A DNA stretch of 64,000 nt from CAVVYW01 sp963752605 (GTDB lineage: Bacteria; Actinomycetota; Thermoleophilia; Solirubrobacterales; 70-9). The stretch lies in the NCBI GenBank assembly GCA_963752605.1, contig CAVVYW010000005.1, forward strand, positions 930,001 to 994,000, written 5' to 3'. The position numbers and the translations under genes are program-made. This document shows, piece after piece, positions 1 through 6,935 of this stretch (within the stretch, counting starts at the first letter, position 1; each line of letters starts with the position of its first letter). The notes under the pieces are model-generated. The model made no database searches. It saw only the letters and a list, made by a program, of their open reading frames with translations, and had not been told where the DNA came from.

Positions 1-322
1 CCTGTCGTGAGCAACCATCCATCTGAGCGGCCTACCTGGACCTGACCGGGCCGGATCATCGGTCCTGCTTGGCCTTGCACCGGGCGGGGTTTGCCGTGCG
101 CCCCACGTCACCGTGGCGCCGGTGCGCTCTTACCGCACCATTTCACCTTTGCCTGTGCGCGACTCACGTGTGGCCGCGCCATCGGCCGTGTCTTTTCTGT
201 GGCACTTTCCCGCGGGTTTCCCCGGGTGGGCGTTACCCACCGCCCTCGCCCTCTGGTGTCCGGACTTTCCTCGAATCATCACCTCCTGGCGATGTTCCGC
301 GGTTGCCTGGCTCGCACGAGCC
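1..322 (-). ncRNA. rnpB: RNase P RNA, class A (3' end cut by the window edge)
   Basis: Catalytic RNA of ribonuclease P, which matures tRNA 5' ends. Read on the minus strand, the conserved blocks come in the usual order: GAGGAAAGTCCGGAC near 278-264, a GGTAACGCC-type block near 235, the AGGTGAAA...GGTGCGGTAAGAGCGCACCGG core near 148-113, GCAAGGCCAA near 75, and the 3' block AGATGGATGGTTGCTCACGACAGG at the left edge. These match bacterial type A RNase P RNA. The 5' end is estimated at about 322 from where the P1/P2 helices should begin, so allow about 10 bases of error. The last bases of the 3' end lie outside the window. Open reading frames across this stretch are spurious. Confidence 0.95.
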
Positions 323-403
323 ATGGTAGCCGCGATCGCGCCCCCGGCCAGCCGGGCGGGGGTGGGTGGGAAAACGGGGTCGCGATGCGGATGGGGCTGA
401 GGC

Positions 404-619
404 TCAGGGCTGGAGAAGCTGCGAGCCGCAGCTGCTGCAGGCCGATGAAGCAAGGAGCGTCGCCGAGCAGACGGGGCACTCGGCCCGGCCGCGAGCCTCC
501 AAGGCCTCCCACACGTCGAGGATCGAGTCCTCGAGCGTCACCTCGGACGGCTCGAACAGCCGGTCCTCCGAGCGCTTTTCCTTCGGTCCCGCGACCGGGG
601 CCTCGAGGGCGACGGTCAC
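404..619 (-). CDS. Small zinc-ribbon protein coupled to lexA
   Basis: A 71-residue protein that begins with an ATG overlapping the lexA stop codon by 4 bp (616-619), so it is probably translated by coupling to lexA. An N-terminal acidic region is followed by a predicted helix (about residues 29-43) and a C-terminal zinc ribbon with cysteines 48, 51, 61 and 64 (CPVC, nine residues, CSSC). I do not recognise a named family. Being in the LexA-repressed transcript suggests DNA-damage induction, but the protein shows no enzymatic motif. It could bind nucleic acid or protein through the ribbon. The ORF assignment is supported by the coupling and the clean zinc-ribbon pattern, despite the short length. 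Confidence 0.75.
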   Translation of the reverse strand: MTVALEAPVAGPKEKRSEDRLFEPSEVTLEDSILDVWEALEARGRAECPVCSATLLASSACSSCGSQLLQP

Positions 620-1236
620 GAGATGCTCCTGAAGACTCCGACGACCCGTCCGAGGATGGTGGCGTCCTTGGTGCGGATCGGCTTCATGCGCTTGTTCTCG
701 GGCTCCAGGCGGACCTGGTCCTTCTCGCGGAAGAAGCGCTTCACCGTCGCCTCGTCGTCGCCGACCAGGGCCACGACGATCTCGCCGTCCCGCGCCTTCT
801 CGGCCGGACGGACAACGACGAAGTCGTCCTCGAGGATGCCGGCGTCCACCATGCTCTCGCCGCGCACCCGCAGTATGTAGTCACCGGCCTCGCCCGCGAT
901 CACATCCGGGACCTGCAGGTACTCCTCGATATTCTCCTCGGCGAGGACCGGCTCACCGGCAGCGACCTGCCCGACCAGGGGCAGGCCGGAGGGCCGCACA
1001 GCGCGCTTGGCCCGCTCGACCAGGACCTCGATCGCCCGCGGCTTGGTGGGGTCGCGCTTGAGGATCCCGAGGCTCTCGAGCTTGGAGAGGTGGGCGTGCA
1101 CGGTGGACGAGGAATGGAGGCCCACCGCCTTGCCGATCTCCCTCACAGTCGGCGGATAGCCGTGACGGCTCAGGTAGCGGCTGATGTAGTCGAAGATCTC
1201 CCGCTGGCGCTTGGTCAGGTCGTCGACGAGGGTCAT
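616..1236 (-). CDS. lexA: LexA SOS repressor (self-cleaving)
   Basis: Transcriptional repressor of the DNA-damage response, 206 residues, the usual LexA length. Residues 1-70 form the winged HTH, starting TLTKRQREIFDYI-like. The C-terminal S24 peptidase domain has the Ala93-Gly94 cleavage site (QVAAGEP), the nucleophile Ser128 in RGESMVD and the general base Lys166 in DEATVKRFF. The ATG at 1236 is chosen over upstream possibilities because it follows GGGAGGAGCG and gives the family's normal N-terminus. A perfect SOS box lies 36-49 bases upstream, so the gene should repress itself. The downstream zinc-ribbon gene overlaps its stop codon. Confidence 0.97.
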   Translation of the reverse strand: MTLVDDLTKRQREIFDYISRYLSRHGYPPTVREIGKAVGLHSSSTVHAHLSKLESLGILKRDPTKPRAIEVLVERAKRAVRPSGLPLVGQVAAGEPVLAEENIEEYLQVPDVIAGEAGDYILRVRGESMVDAGILEDDFVVVRPAEKARDGEIVVALVGDDEATVKRFFREKDQVRLEPENKRMKPIRTKDATILGRVVGVFRSIS

Positions 1237-1271
1237 CGCTCCTCCCTGCATCCGGTGATGTTTCTGGTGGG

Positions 1272-1285
1272 CGAACACATGTTCG
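1272..1285. promoter_or_regulatory. LexA-binding SOS box upstream of lexA
   Basis: The 14-base perfect palindrome CGAACACATGTTCG matches the actinobacterial/Gram-positive SOS box CGAAC-N4-GTTCG. It lies just upstream of the lexA start at 1236 and is the only such site I found. It points to LexA autorepression, with the downstream zinc-ribbon gene included. Confidence 0.9.
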
Positions 1286-1373
1286 GGAGAGTAGCGCGGT
1301 CCGCGGATGGTTTCAAGGGACGGTTCAGCCCCGAACGGGCTCCGCCGGGGGCCGACTAGAATCAGCGCGCCCG

Positions 1374-1459
1374 GCGCCTGTGGCGGAACTGGTAGACGCG
1401 CAAGGTTGAGGGCCTTGTGACCCTCACGGGTCGTGGAGGTTCGACTCCTCTCAGGCGCA
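1374..1459 (+). tRNA. tRNA-Leu, anticodon GAG
   Basis: An 86-base type II tRNA. The acceptor stem pairs GCGCCTG (1374-1380) with CAGGCGC (1452-1458), with discriminator A at 1459. The anticodon arm is CAAGG / loop TTGAGGG / CCTTG, so the anticodon is GAG (reads CUC/CUU). The long variable arm pairs ACCC with GGGT, and the T arm carries GGTTCGACT. CCA is not encoded. It sits between divergent lexA and a convergent protease gene and has its own terminator. Confidence 0.97.
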
Positions 1460-1463
1460 TGCA

Positions 1464-1490
1464 AGAACCGGCTGCGGGTCAGCCGGTTCT
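1464..1490 (+). terminator. Terminator after tRNA-Leu
   Basis: A perfect 10-bp inverted repeat, AGAACCGGCT / AGCCGGTTCT, with a 7-base loop, begins 4 bases after the tRNA and is followed by a T-containing tail (TTGCGTTTGG). It could also serve the convergent protease gene on the other strand. Confidence 0.8.
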
Positions 1491-1519
1491 TTGCGTTTGG
1501 CCGCGCGGCGGTCGGTCCG

Positions 1520-2569
1520 CTAGGCCGCGATCGGCGGAATGGTCTGGGCGCGATTGCGGCAGCGCGCCCGCTTCCTCTTGTTGGGGACCCGCTTGCAGCG
1601 CTTCAGTTGCTTCGTCACTGTGCTCGGCACTCCGCCCGCGGCCGCCGCCCAGATCTGGAAAGCGACGTCACCGAGATAGGTGCCGATCTTCACCGTCGTA
1701 CAGGCCGCGGTCTCGACGCTGCAGGGGGGATGGCGGCTCGACACCGAGTTGATCAGGCCGCTGTCCAGCAGCCAGGCCCCGCCGCTCGAGCCCTCGTGCT
1801 GGTAGCAGGGGTCCGCGAGCAGCGCCCCGTCGTCGTTGAACCCCGTGAACGGCGGCGCGCAGAGGATCAGCCGCTGGCCGTCATAGAAGCCCGTGGGCCT
1901 CGCCGGATAGCCGAGGATCTGGAAGGTCTCGCCCCGGTAGCTGCGGCGCGGCTTGTTGAAGGTGACGCCGCGGGTGCCGAGCGCGCTCGCCGGCACTCCG
2001 AACTCGTTGGAGGCCAGGTTGGCGGCCGCGATGTCGGACGAGGTGTCGCCCTGAGTGAACTCGAACGGATAGTGAAGGGCGGAGGCCGGGAAGCGACCGA
2101 AGGGCGAGACGCCGTTGCGGTAACCGGGCGCGAAGGCGACGTTGGTCGCTTCGATACCAAGCTCACGATCGAAGAAGCAATGGGCTGCAGTGAGGATGGC
2201 GTCATGGCCGACGGCGGTGGTGACCAGAGTGGCCGAGCAGGAGCTGTTCCGGGTCCCCTTGCGGAAGAAGATCTTGCCGTGGACGCGCTGCGGATAGAGG
2301 GTGTCGGAGCCAGGGGAGGTCTCCTGGTCGGGCGGCGGGGCGATCGCGGGGCGCGCGCCGGCACGCGTCGCCGTTGTGCCGGAGCCCAGCTGGTCCAGCG
2401 GCACGGCGCTCCGCATCCGCTCCGGGGTCCAATAATCGCGCACGGCATCCGGGTCCTGGCTGACCGGGTGCGAGACCACCGCTCCCCACGAGCCCGCGGC
2501 CGCGGGAGCTGCGGCAAGCGAGCACAACAGCGCCCCTACCGAGACGGCGAGTGAACTTCTCCCCAACAC
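1520..2569 (-). CDS. Secreted trypsin-like serine protease
   Basis: A 349-residue exported protein of the chymotrypsin/V8 (S1-like) fold. A signal peptide (about residues 1-25, ending AAPAAA) precedes the protease domain. The catalytic triad can be placed at His130 (ILTAAHC), Asp179 (TSSDIAAA) and Ser262 (EGSSGGAW). Several cysteines (111, 131, 237, 255 and others) may form disulfides. The C-terminal 30 residues are basic (KRCKRVPNKRKRARC), a tail type also seen in two other secreted proteins of this window, perhaps for binding to anionic wall polymers. The substrate is unknown. An imperfect inverted repeat (about 2598-2630) lies in the divergent promoter region. Confidence 0.85.
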   Translation of the reverse strand: MLGRSSLAVSVGALLCSLAAAPAAAGSWGAVVSHPVSQDPDAVRDYWTPERMRSAVPLDQLGSGTTATRAGARPAIAPPPDQETSPGSDTLYPQRVHGKIFFRKGTRNSSCSATLVTTAVGHDAILTAAHCFFDRELGIEATNVAFAPGYRNGVSPFGRFPASALHYPFEFTQGDTSSDIAAANLASNEFGVPASALGTRGVTFNKPRRSYRGETFQILGYPARPTGFYDGQRLILCAPPFTGFNDDGALLADPCYQHEGSSGGAWLLDSGLINSVSSRHPPCSVETAACTTVKIGTYLGDVAFQIWAAAAGGVPSTVTKQLKRCKRVPNKRKRARCRNRAQTIPPIAA

Positions 2570-2680
2570 GCCTCAACCGTACCTCCGGCGGCAGGCGCTG
2601 ACCACCCAAATACTCGGGTTGGGTCAGCCCGGGAGTCGCTCTCAAGCGCACTACCATCATCTGCAGGGACATTTCGATCG

Positions 2681-3226
2681 ATGATCGGCACGGAGCAGAT
2701 GCGTGAGGCCCAGGAGAGCGAGCTCTCGGCGTCGATCGGCGCGCTGCAGGGCGCGGCTCGCTCGCTTCGAGACGAGACCGGCCGGGTGACCGCCGTCCTC
2801 GACGGGATGGCGCGCGCCCTGGACTGGGAACGGAGCGTCGCCGAGCAGGAGATCACAACCGGCAGCGCGCCCGCCGAGCGAGCGCCCGCGGCGCGAGCGC
2901 CCTCGCGCGAGGGCGAGGCGGCCGGCCAGGCGCCGCTCTGGGTGCCGGGCCTGGTCTGCGCGCTGGCCCTGATCGTCTCCCTCGCGCTGGTGGGGCTCGA
3001 GCTGGCGCTGGCCATCGTGGTGCTCATCGCAGCCGCGGTCCTCCTCCCCATGAGGTGGTGGATGCCGGCGCTCGCGGCGGTCGCGCTCGGCCTGGCCCTC
3101 GCGATTCAGTCCTCAGGACCGAGAACCGACGACGTCGCCGTCATGCTCGTCGCCTTCATCCTGGTCGCCGGAGCGCTGCTGCTCTACGAGGTGTGGCAGC
3201 AGCTTCACTCCACGCTCCAGGCCTAG
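2681..3226 (+). CDS. Membrane protein of unknown function with N-terminal coiled coil
   Basis: 181 residues. Residues 1-65 are hydrophilic and predicted helical or coiled coil (EAQESELSASIGALQGAARS). An Ala/Glu/Arg-rich linker follows, then about four hydrophobic segments between residues 85 and 172 (GLVCALALIVSLALVGLELA and onward), suggesting a small integral membrane protein with a cytoplasmic N-terminus. No family is recognised. It is transcribed away from the protease gene and is followed 62 bases later by the DUF445 gene. A second in-frame ATG at 2699 could also be the start. Confidence 0.7.
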   Translation: MIGTEQMREAQESELSASIGALQGAARSLRDETGRVTAVLDGMARALDWERSVAEQEITTGSAPAERAPAARAPSREGEAAGQAPLWVPGLVCALALIVSLALVGLELALAIVVLIAAAVLLPMRWWMPALAAVALGLALAIQSSGPRTDDVAVMLVAFILVAGALLLYEVWQQLHSTLQA

Positions 3227-3288
3227 CCCGGCCGCGCCAGGGCAACTGTCGCGTCGCCCTGCGGCAACTGGGTAGCGTCTCGTCGAGC

Positions 3289-4560
3289 ATGGACTCGGAG
3301 CTGATCAGCAAGATCACGATCCCCCTGTTCACGGGCGCGATCGGCTACCTCACGAACTGGAGCGGCGTCTGGATGCTCTTCTACCCCGTGCGCTTCGCCG
3401 GCTGGCGGGTGCCGGGCCTGGCCAAGCTCGCACGCCTGATGCCGCGGCGGATCCAGCAGATCCCGGGTGTGATGCAGGGGGGCGTCGGCTGGCAGGGGAT
3501 CATCCCCTCCCGCGCCGCGAAGATGGGATCGATCGCGGTGGACAAGGGGATCGCCAAGCTCGGTAGCCCCGCCGACTTCTACAACCAGCTCGAGCCCGAG
3601 GCGATCGCCGAGCACATCCTCGCCACGGCCCGCCAGGACATCCGCGAGTTGGTAGAGCGAATCATGCTCCGCGAATACCCCGACACCTGGCCCAGCGTGC
3701 CCGGGCGGGTCCGCGAGGCGGTCCACACCCGGGTGGAGCAGCAGCTTCCCGACATCGTGCGGTCGGTCACCGACGAGATCGGGGATCACATCGACCAGCT
3801 CCTCGACATCAAGCTGATGGTCATCAAGCGCATCGAGGAGCACCCGGAGATGGCGAACCGCATCTACCTGGAGGTCGGACGCAAGGAGCTCCGCTTCATC
3901 ATCAACTTCGGGTTCTTCTTCGGGGCGCTGCTCGGGGTCCCGCTCGTCTTCCTCACCGAGGCCGTCCCGCAGTGGTGGGTGCTCCCGATCGGCGGAGTGA
4001 TCATCGGCTACGTCACGAACTGGGTGGCGCTCTGGATGATCTTCGAGCCGGTCGAACCGAGGCGGCTCGGACCCTTCAAGGTGCACGGCCTGTTCATCCG
4101 CCGCCAGCCCGAGGTCTCCGAGGTCTACGGCGAGATCATCGCCGATGACATCGTGACCCTGAGCAACATCGGGGACGAGCTGCTGCACGGCCCACGGGCG
4201 GACCGCACGCGGCAGATGATCGAGGACTCGATGCGGCCCGCCGTGGACCGGGCGGCGGGCCCGGCGCGAGTTGCGGTTCGGGCCGCGCTCGGGTCGAGCC
4301 AGTACGAGACGATCCGCGAGTCGGTCGCCGCCGAGGCCGTGGAGTACACGATGAGCCCGCTGACCGACCCGGAGTTCAACCGCCGCCAGAGCGCCGCCGT
4401 GCGCGAGCTGATCGCCGAGCGCATGCGAGAGCTCCCCCACGATGACTTCTCGGAGCTGCTGCGCTCGGCGATGCGCGAGGACGAGTGGCTGCTGCTGCTC
4501 CACGGCGCGGTGCTCGGCTTCGTCGCCGGCTGCATCCATCTGCTGATCTTCGGGGTCTGA
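3289..4560 (+). CDS. DUF445 family membrane protein
   Basis: 423 residues matching the DUF445 (YheB-like) architecture. A hydrophobic N-terminal segment (TIPLFTGAIGYLTNW) with the family's GYLTNW motif comes first, then a long amphipathic helical middle. A second membrane pair carries the repeated motif GYVTNWVALWMIFEP, and a short C-terminal hydrophobic helix follows. The function is unknown across the family. The ATG at 3289 puts the first GYxTNW at the usual distance; the open frame extends further upstream but overlaps the previous gene. The stop codon overlaps the start of the Abi-alpha-like gene (TGATG), so the two are coupled. Confidence 0.85.
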   Translation: MDSELISKITIPLFTGAIGYLTNWSGVWMLFYPVRFAGWRVPGLAKLARLMPRRIQQIPGVMQGGVGWQGIIPSRAAKMGSIAVDKGIAKLGSPADFYNQLEPEAIAEHILATARQDIRELVERIMLREYPDTWPSVPGRVREAVHTRVEQQLPDIVRSVTDEIGDHIDQLLDIKLMVIKRIEEHPEMANRIYLEVGRKELRFIINFGFFFGALLGVPLVFLTEAVPQWWVLPIGGVIIGYVTNWVALWMIFEPVEPRRLGPFKVHGLFIRRQPEVSEVYGEIIADDIVTLSNIGDELLHGPRADRTRQMIEDSMRPAVDRAAGPARVAVRAALGSSQYETIRESVAAEAVEYTMSPLTDPEFNRRQSAAVRELIAERMRELPHDDFSELLRSAMREDEWLLLLHGAVLGFVAGCIHLLIFGV

Positions 4561-5444
4561 TGAACGACGTGCCCCCAGACAGCGGAGCGAGGGACGCCCA
4601 CGAGGCCGGCTCCCCGAGCCTGCTCCACACCTCGCGGGCCCTTGTCCGGATCGCCGGGGCCGCCTACTGGCGGAGCGCGCGCTGGACCGTCGTCGCCTCG
4701 GCCAGGGCCAGTCGGCGCGTGATGAGCGCCGCGGTCAACGGCCAGTCCTCCGGCGAGCTGTTCCGCTCCGCGCGTGACGAGCTGCAGGACCAGGCCCGTC
4801 GGTTTCTAGGGCTGGGACCGCGAGAGCAGCGACCCGCAGAGGCGATCACGGCCGAGGAGGTCGAGGCCGAGCGCGAGGAGGCGAGGAAGACGCTGCGCGA
4901 CCGGGGTGCGGAGCTGCTGCGGCGCTCAGCTGACGTCAACTTCGAGGAGGACGCGCACCCGGCGTACGCGAGAATCCTCGACCAGCTCGCGCCGGACGAG
5001 GGGCGAATCCTGCGGCTGCTGATGGTCGAAGGCCCGCAGCCCTCCGTCGATGTGAGAGCCGGGTGGATGCCGCTCAAGATGGCCACCGAGCTGGTCGCAC
5101 CCGGCCTCAACATGATCGGCGCGGAGGCCGGCTGCCGCCATCTCGACGACGTCCCCGCCTATCTCAACAACCTGTTCCGGCTGGGGTTGATCTGGTTCTC
5201 CAGCGAGCCGGTTGACGATCAGGCCCGCTACCAGGTCCTGGAGGCCCAGCCCGACGTCTCCGAGGCGATCAAGCGCGCCAGCCGCGCCCACACGGTCCGC
5301 CGCAGCGTCGAGCTGACGCCGTTCGGCAAGGACTTCTGCAAGCTCTGTCTCCCGCTCGAGACCGCCGAGCTGGAGGCCCTCCCGGGCTCAGCTGGAGATG
5401 TCGGTGAGCCAGACGCGGGAGAGAAGGGGAACGGCGCCGGCTGA
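4560..5444 (+). CDS. Abi-alpha-like protein (DUF4393-type)
   Basis: 294 residues, start ATG sharing a base with the DUF445 stop. The N-terminal third is a basic region that may be an amphipathic membrane-binding helix. A Glu/Arg-rich coiled segment (about residues 98-125) follows. The core HPAYARILDQLAPDEGRILR and the following LLxxEGPQPxVDV segment resemble proteins annotated Abi-alpha (DUF4393), named after plasmid abortive-infection proteins. A role in defence is not demonstrated here; the gene sits among housekeeping genes and is coupled to DUF445. The 3' end overlaps the convergent lipoprotein gene by 57 bp. Family assignment is by recollection of the motif. Confidence 0.65.
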   Translation: MNDVPPDSGARDAHEAGSPSLLHTSRALVRIAGAAYWRSARWTVVASARASRRVMSAAVNGQSSGELFRSARDELQDQARRFLGLGPREQRPAEAITAEEVEAEREEARKTLRDRGAELLRRSADVNFEEDAHPAYARILDQLAPDEGRILRLLMVEGPQPSVDVRAGWMPLKMATELVAPGLNMIGAEAGCRHLDDVPAYLNNLFRLGLIWFSSEPVDDQARYQVLEAQPDVSEAIKRASRAHTVRRSVELTPFGKDFCKLCLPLETAELEALPGSAGDVGEPDAGEKGNGAG

Positions 5445-6335
5445 GTCCAGCCCTCGGACCGAGCCGTCCAGCCCGATGCCCGTGACCGGGCCGCCGACGG
5501 CGTTCAGCAGGGGGTCGGTCGCGATCGTGCCCAGTGCCGCGGCCCCGAGTGGATCCGCGACCTGAACCGTCCCGGCCTGCAGCAGGCTGAGGCGCTGCTG
5601 CCCGGAGGGCGCCGCCAGGAAGACGACCCCGTCCAGGGCGGGCCCGAGCCCGACGGCGCTTCCCCACCAGGATCCGAAGCGGCCGAGCTCCAGGCGACGC
5701 GACGCGACGCCGGCGACCTCGAACGGTCCCGTTCCCGTCCTGGGCGCGTCGCTGCGGAAGTGGGCGCCCTCGCCGCTCTGCGGGTTGAGCGCGCGCGGGG
5801 AAACGATCCCGAGACGGGGCGAGGCGAGCCGCTCGTCCAGGTCCGCCGCGGGTCGCTCGAGTAGGAAGCGCACCTGGTCCGGCCTCGGAGCGTCGGCCGC
5901 GAACAGCTCCGGCAGGAGCTGCTGCGCGGCGGGGACGCTCAGCCAGCGGCGGGCGTTCGCCAGCACCGCCGCGGCGTTGAAGCGCGTGCCGTCCTGGAAC
6001 CGGACCCCCGACCGCAGGGTCAGGGTCCAGACCGTGTTCCCAGCGGAGGGGCGCGCGGAGAGGGCCAGCCCCGGCTGTTTGCTTGCCTCGCCGTAGGGAC
6101 CTGTCAGCTGCGCCACCAGCGGCTCGTGGACCTGGCGCGTTACGACCTGCTCGGCGCGGGCGGCGGCGGCCAGGGGGTCGAGGACGATCGGGACGCCCGG
6201 CAGGGCGTAGTTGATCGAGCCGCCGCCCCCCACCCGGGGCAGATCCGATCCCGCCTGCGGGTCGGCCTCGTCGCCGCCGCAGCCCGTTAGAGCGAGTACG
6301 ACGAGCCACGCGCCCAGCATCAGTCGGCAACGCAT
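5388..6335 (-). CDS. Short OppA-like (SBP family 5) lipoprotein
   Basis: 315 residues. A lipoprotein signal peptide has lipobox LALTGC (Cys19). The body matches the N-terminal half of family-5 solute-binding proteins: YALPGVPIVLDPLAA, then TLRSGVRFQDGTRFNAAAVL, the family's WTLTLR-GVRFxDGTPFxAxDV signature. Normal family members are about 500-550 residues; this one ends after the equivalent of domain I plus part of domain II, so it may be a naturally short or C-terminally truncated form. No permease or ATPase genes adjoin it. The 3' end overlaps the Abi-alpha-like gene on the other strand. Confidence 0.75.
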   Translation of the reverse strand: MRCRLMLGAWLVVLALTGCGGDEADPQAGSDLPRVGGGGSINYALPGVPIVLDPLAAAARAEQVVTRQVHEPLVAQLTGPYGEASKQPGLALSARPSAGNTVWTLTLRSGVRFQDGTRFNAAAVLANARRWLSVPAAQQLLPELFAADAPRPDQVRFLLERPAADLDERLASPRLGIVSPRALNPQSGEGAHFRSDAPRTGTGPFEVAGVASRRLELGRFGSWWGSAVGLGPALDGVVFLAAPSGQQRLSLLQAGTVQVADPLGAAALGTIATDPLLNAVGGPVTGIGLDGSVRGLDSAGAVPLLSRVWLTDISS

Positions 6336-6356
6336 ACGCCCGCTATATCAGGCGCA

Positions 6357-6371
6357 GCGGCCTTCGGCCGC
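6357..6371 (-). terminator. Possible hairpin terminator after secG
   Basis: A GC-rich hairpin (GCGGCC, loop TTC, GGCCGC) lies 30 bases past the secG stop and before the lipoprotein start. There is no T-tract, so this is a weak terminator call; the stem could also affect translation of the lipoprotein. Confidence 0.35.
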
Positions 6372-6400
6372 CGCTTCGAAGGACGGCGGGCTTGCGTTGC

Positions 6401-6625
6401 CTAGAGCCTGAGCAGAACGATCGCGTTGAGCGCCCAGAGGACCGCAAAGAAGATCGTCCAGCGGGTGAGGTTCCGCTCGACCAGGGAGCCGCCGCCGAAC
6501 GAGCCCCCTCCGCCCCCGATGCCGAACGCACCGGACAGGCCCGTGTCCTTGCCGGAGTGCAGCAGGACCAGGAAGATGAGGATCACGGACAGGATCACCG
6601 CGACCACGGAAAGCATGACCTCCAT
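6401..6625 (-). CDS. secG: Preprotein translocase subunit SecG
   Basis: 74 residues, accessory subunit of the SecYEG protein-export channel. The two membrane helices are at about residues 5-24 (VVAVILSVILIFLVLLHSG) and 52-72, separated by the glycine-rich cytoplasmic loop (GAFGIGGGGGSFGGG) with the family's LSGAFG motif. In many actinobacteria secG follows tpiA; here the glycolytic operon is 14 kb away. It lies 17 bp downstream of the CcmI-like gene and is probably in the same transcript. Confidence 0.93.
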   Translation of the reverse strand: MEVMLSVVAVILSVILIFLVLLHSGKDTGLSGAFGIGGGGGSFGGGSLVERNLTRWTIFFAVLWALNAIVLLRL

Positions 6626-6642
6626 GGCCGTGCAGTGTAGGG

Positions 6643-6930
6643 CTAGGGGAGGTCCGGCCGCCCCAGCCGGTCCATCCTCTTGAGGATCTCGATCGCCTCG
6701 CGGCGGAGCTCCTCGTCCAGGCGGCGGTAGTCGTCATCCGACAGCTTCCCCGCCGCATGGTCGGCCTCGGCGTCCCGGATCTCGCGGTACTTCGCCTGCT
6801 TGCGGAGCTCGAGGTCGGCCAGCTCCTCCTGCTCGCCGGACTCCCCGTCCTCCGATGCACCCCGGCGAAGCGGGACCGAGACGAAGGCGGCCACCAGCGC
6901 GATGATGGCGAACGCGAGCAGGAGCTCCAT
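6643..6930 (-). CDS. Small membrane-anchored coiled-coil protein of the ccm cluster (CcmI-like)
   Basis: 95 residues: one N-terminal membrane helix (residues 2-20, LLLAFAIIALVAAFVSVPL) followed by an acidic/basic helical region (residues 30-90, ELADLELRKQAKYREIRDAE) typical of a coiled coil. The pattern of one TM helix, then LxxLxxxKxxxxRxIxDxExDxxxGKLSDxDYxxL, resembles the N-terminal part of CcmI proteins, which help bring apocytochrome c to the haem lyase. It starts 5 bp after the ccmF stop, supporting a role in cytochrome c maturation. Assignment to CcmI is inference. Confidence 0.65.
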   Translation of the reverse strand: MELLLAFAIIALVAAFVSVPLRRGASEDGESGEQEELADLELRKQAKYREIRDAEADHAAGKLSDDDYRRLDEELRREAIEILKRMDRLGRPDLP

Positions 6931-6935
6931 CGCGC

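Noticed and set aside
91..1359. A 422-codon plus-strand frame across rnpB and lexA.
   Set aside because: It runs antisense to an RNA gene and to lexA and has no protein family similarity.
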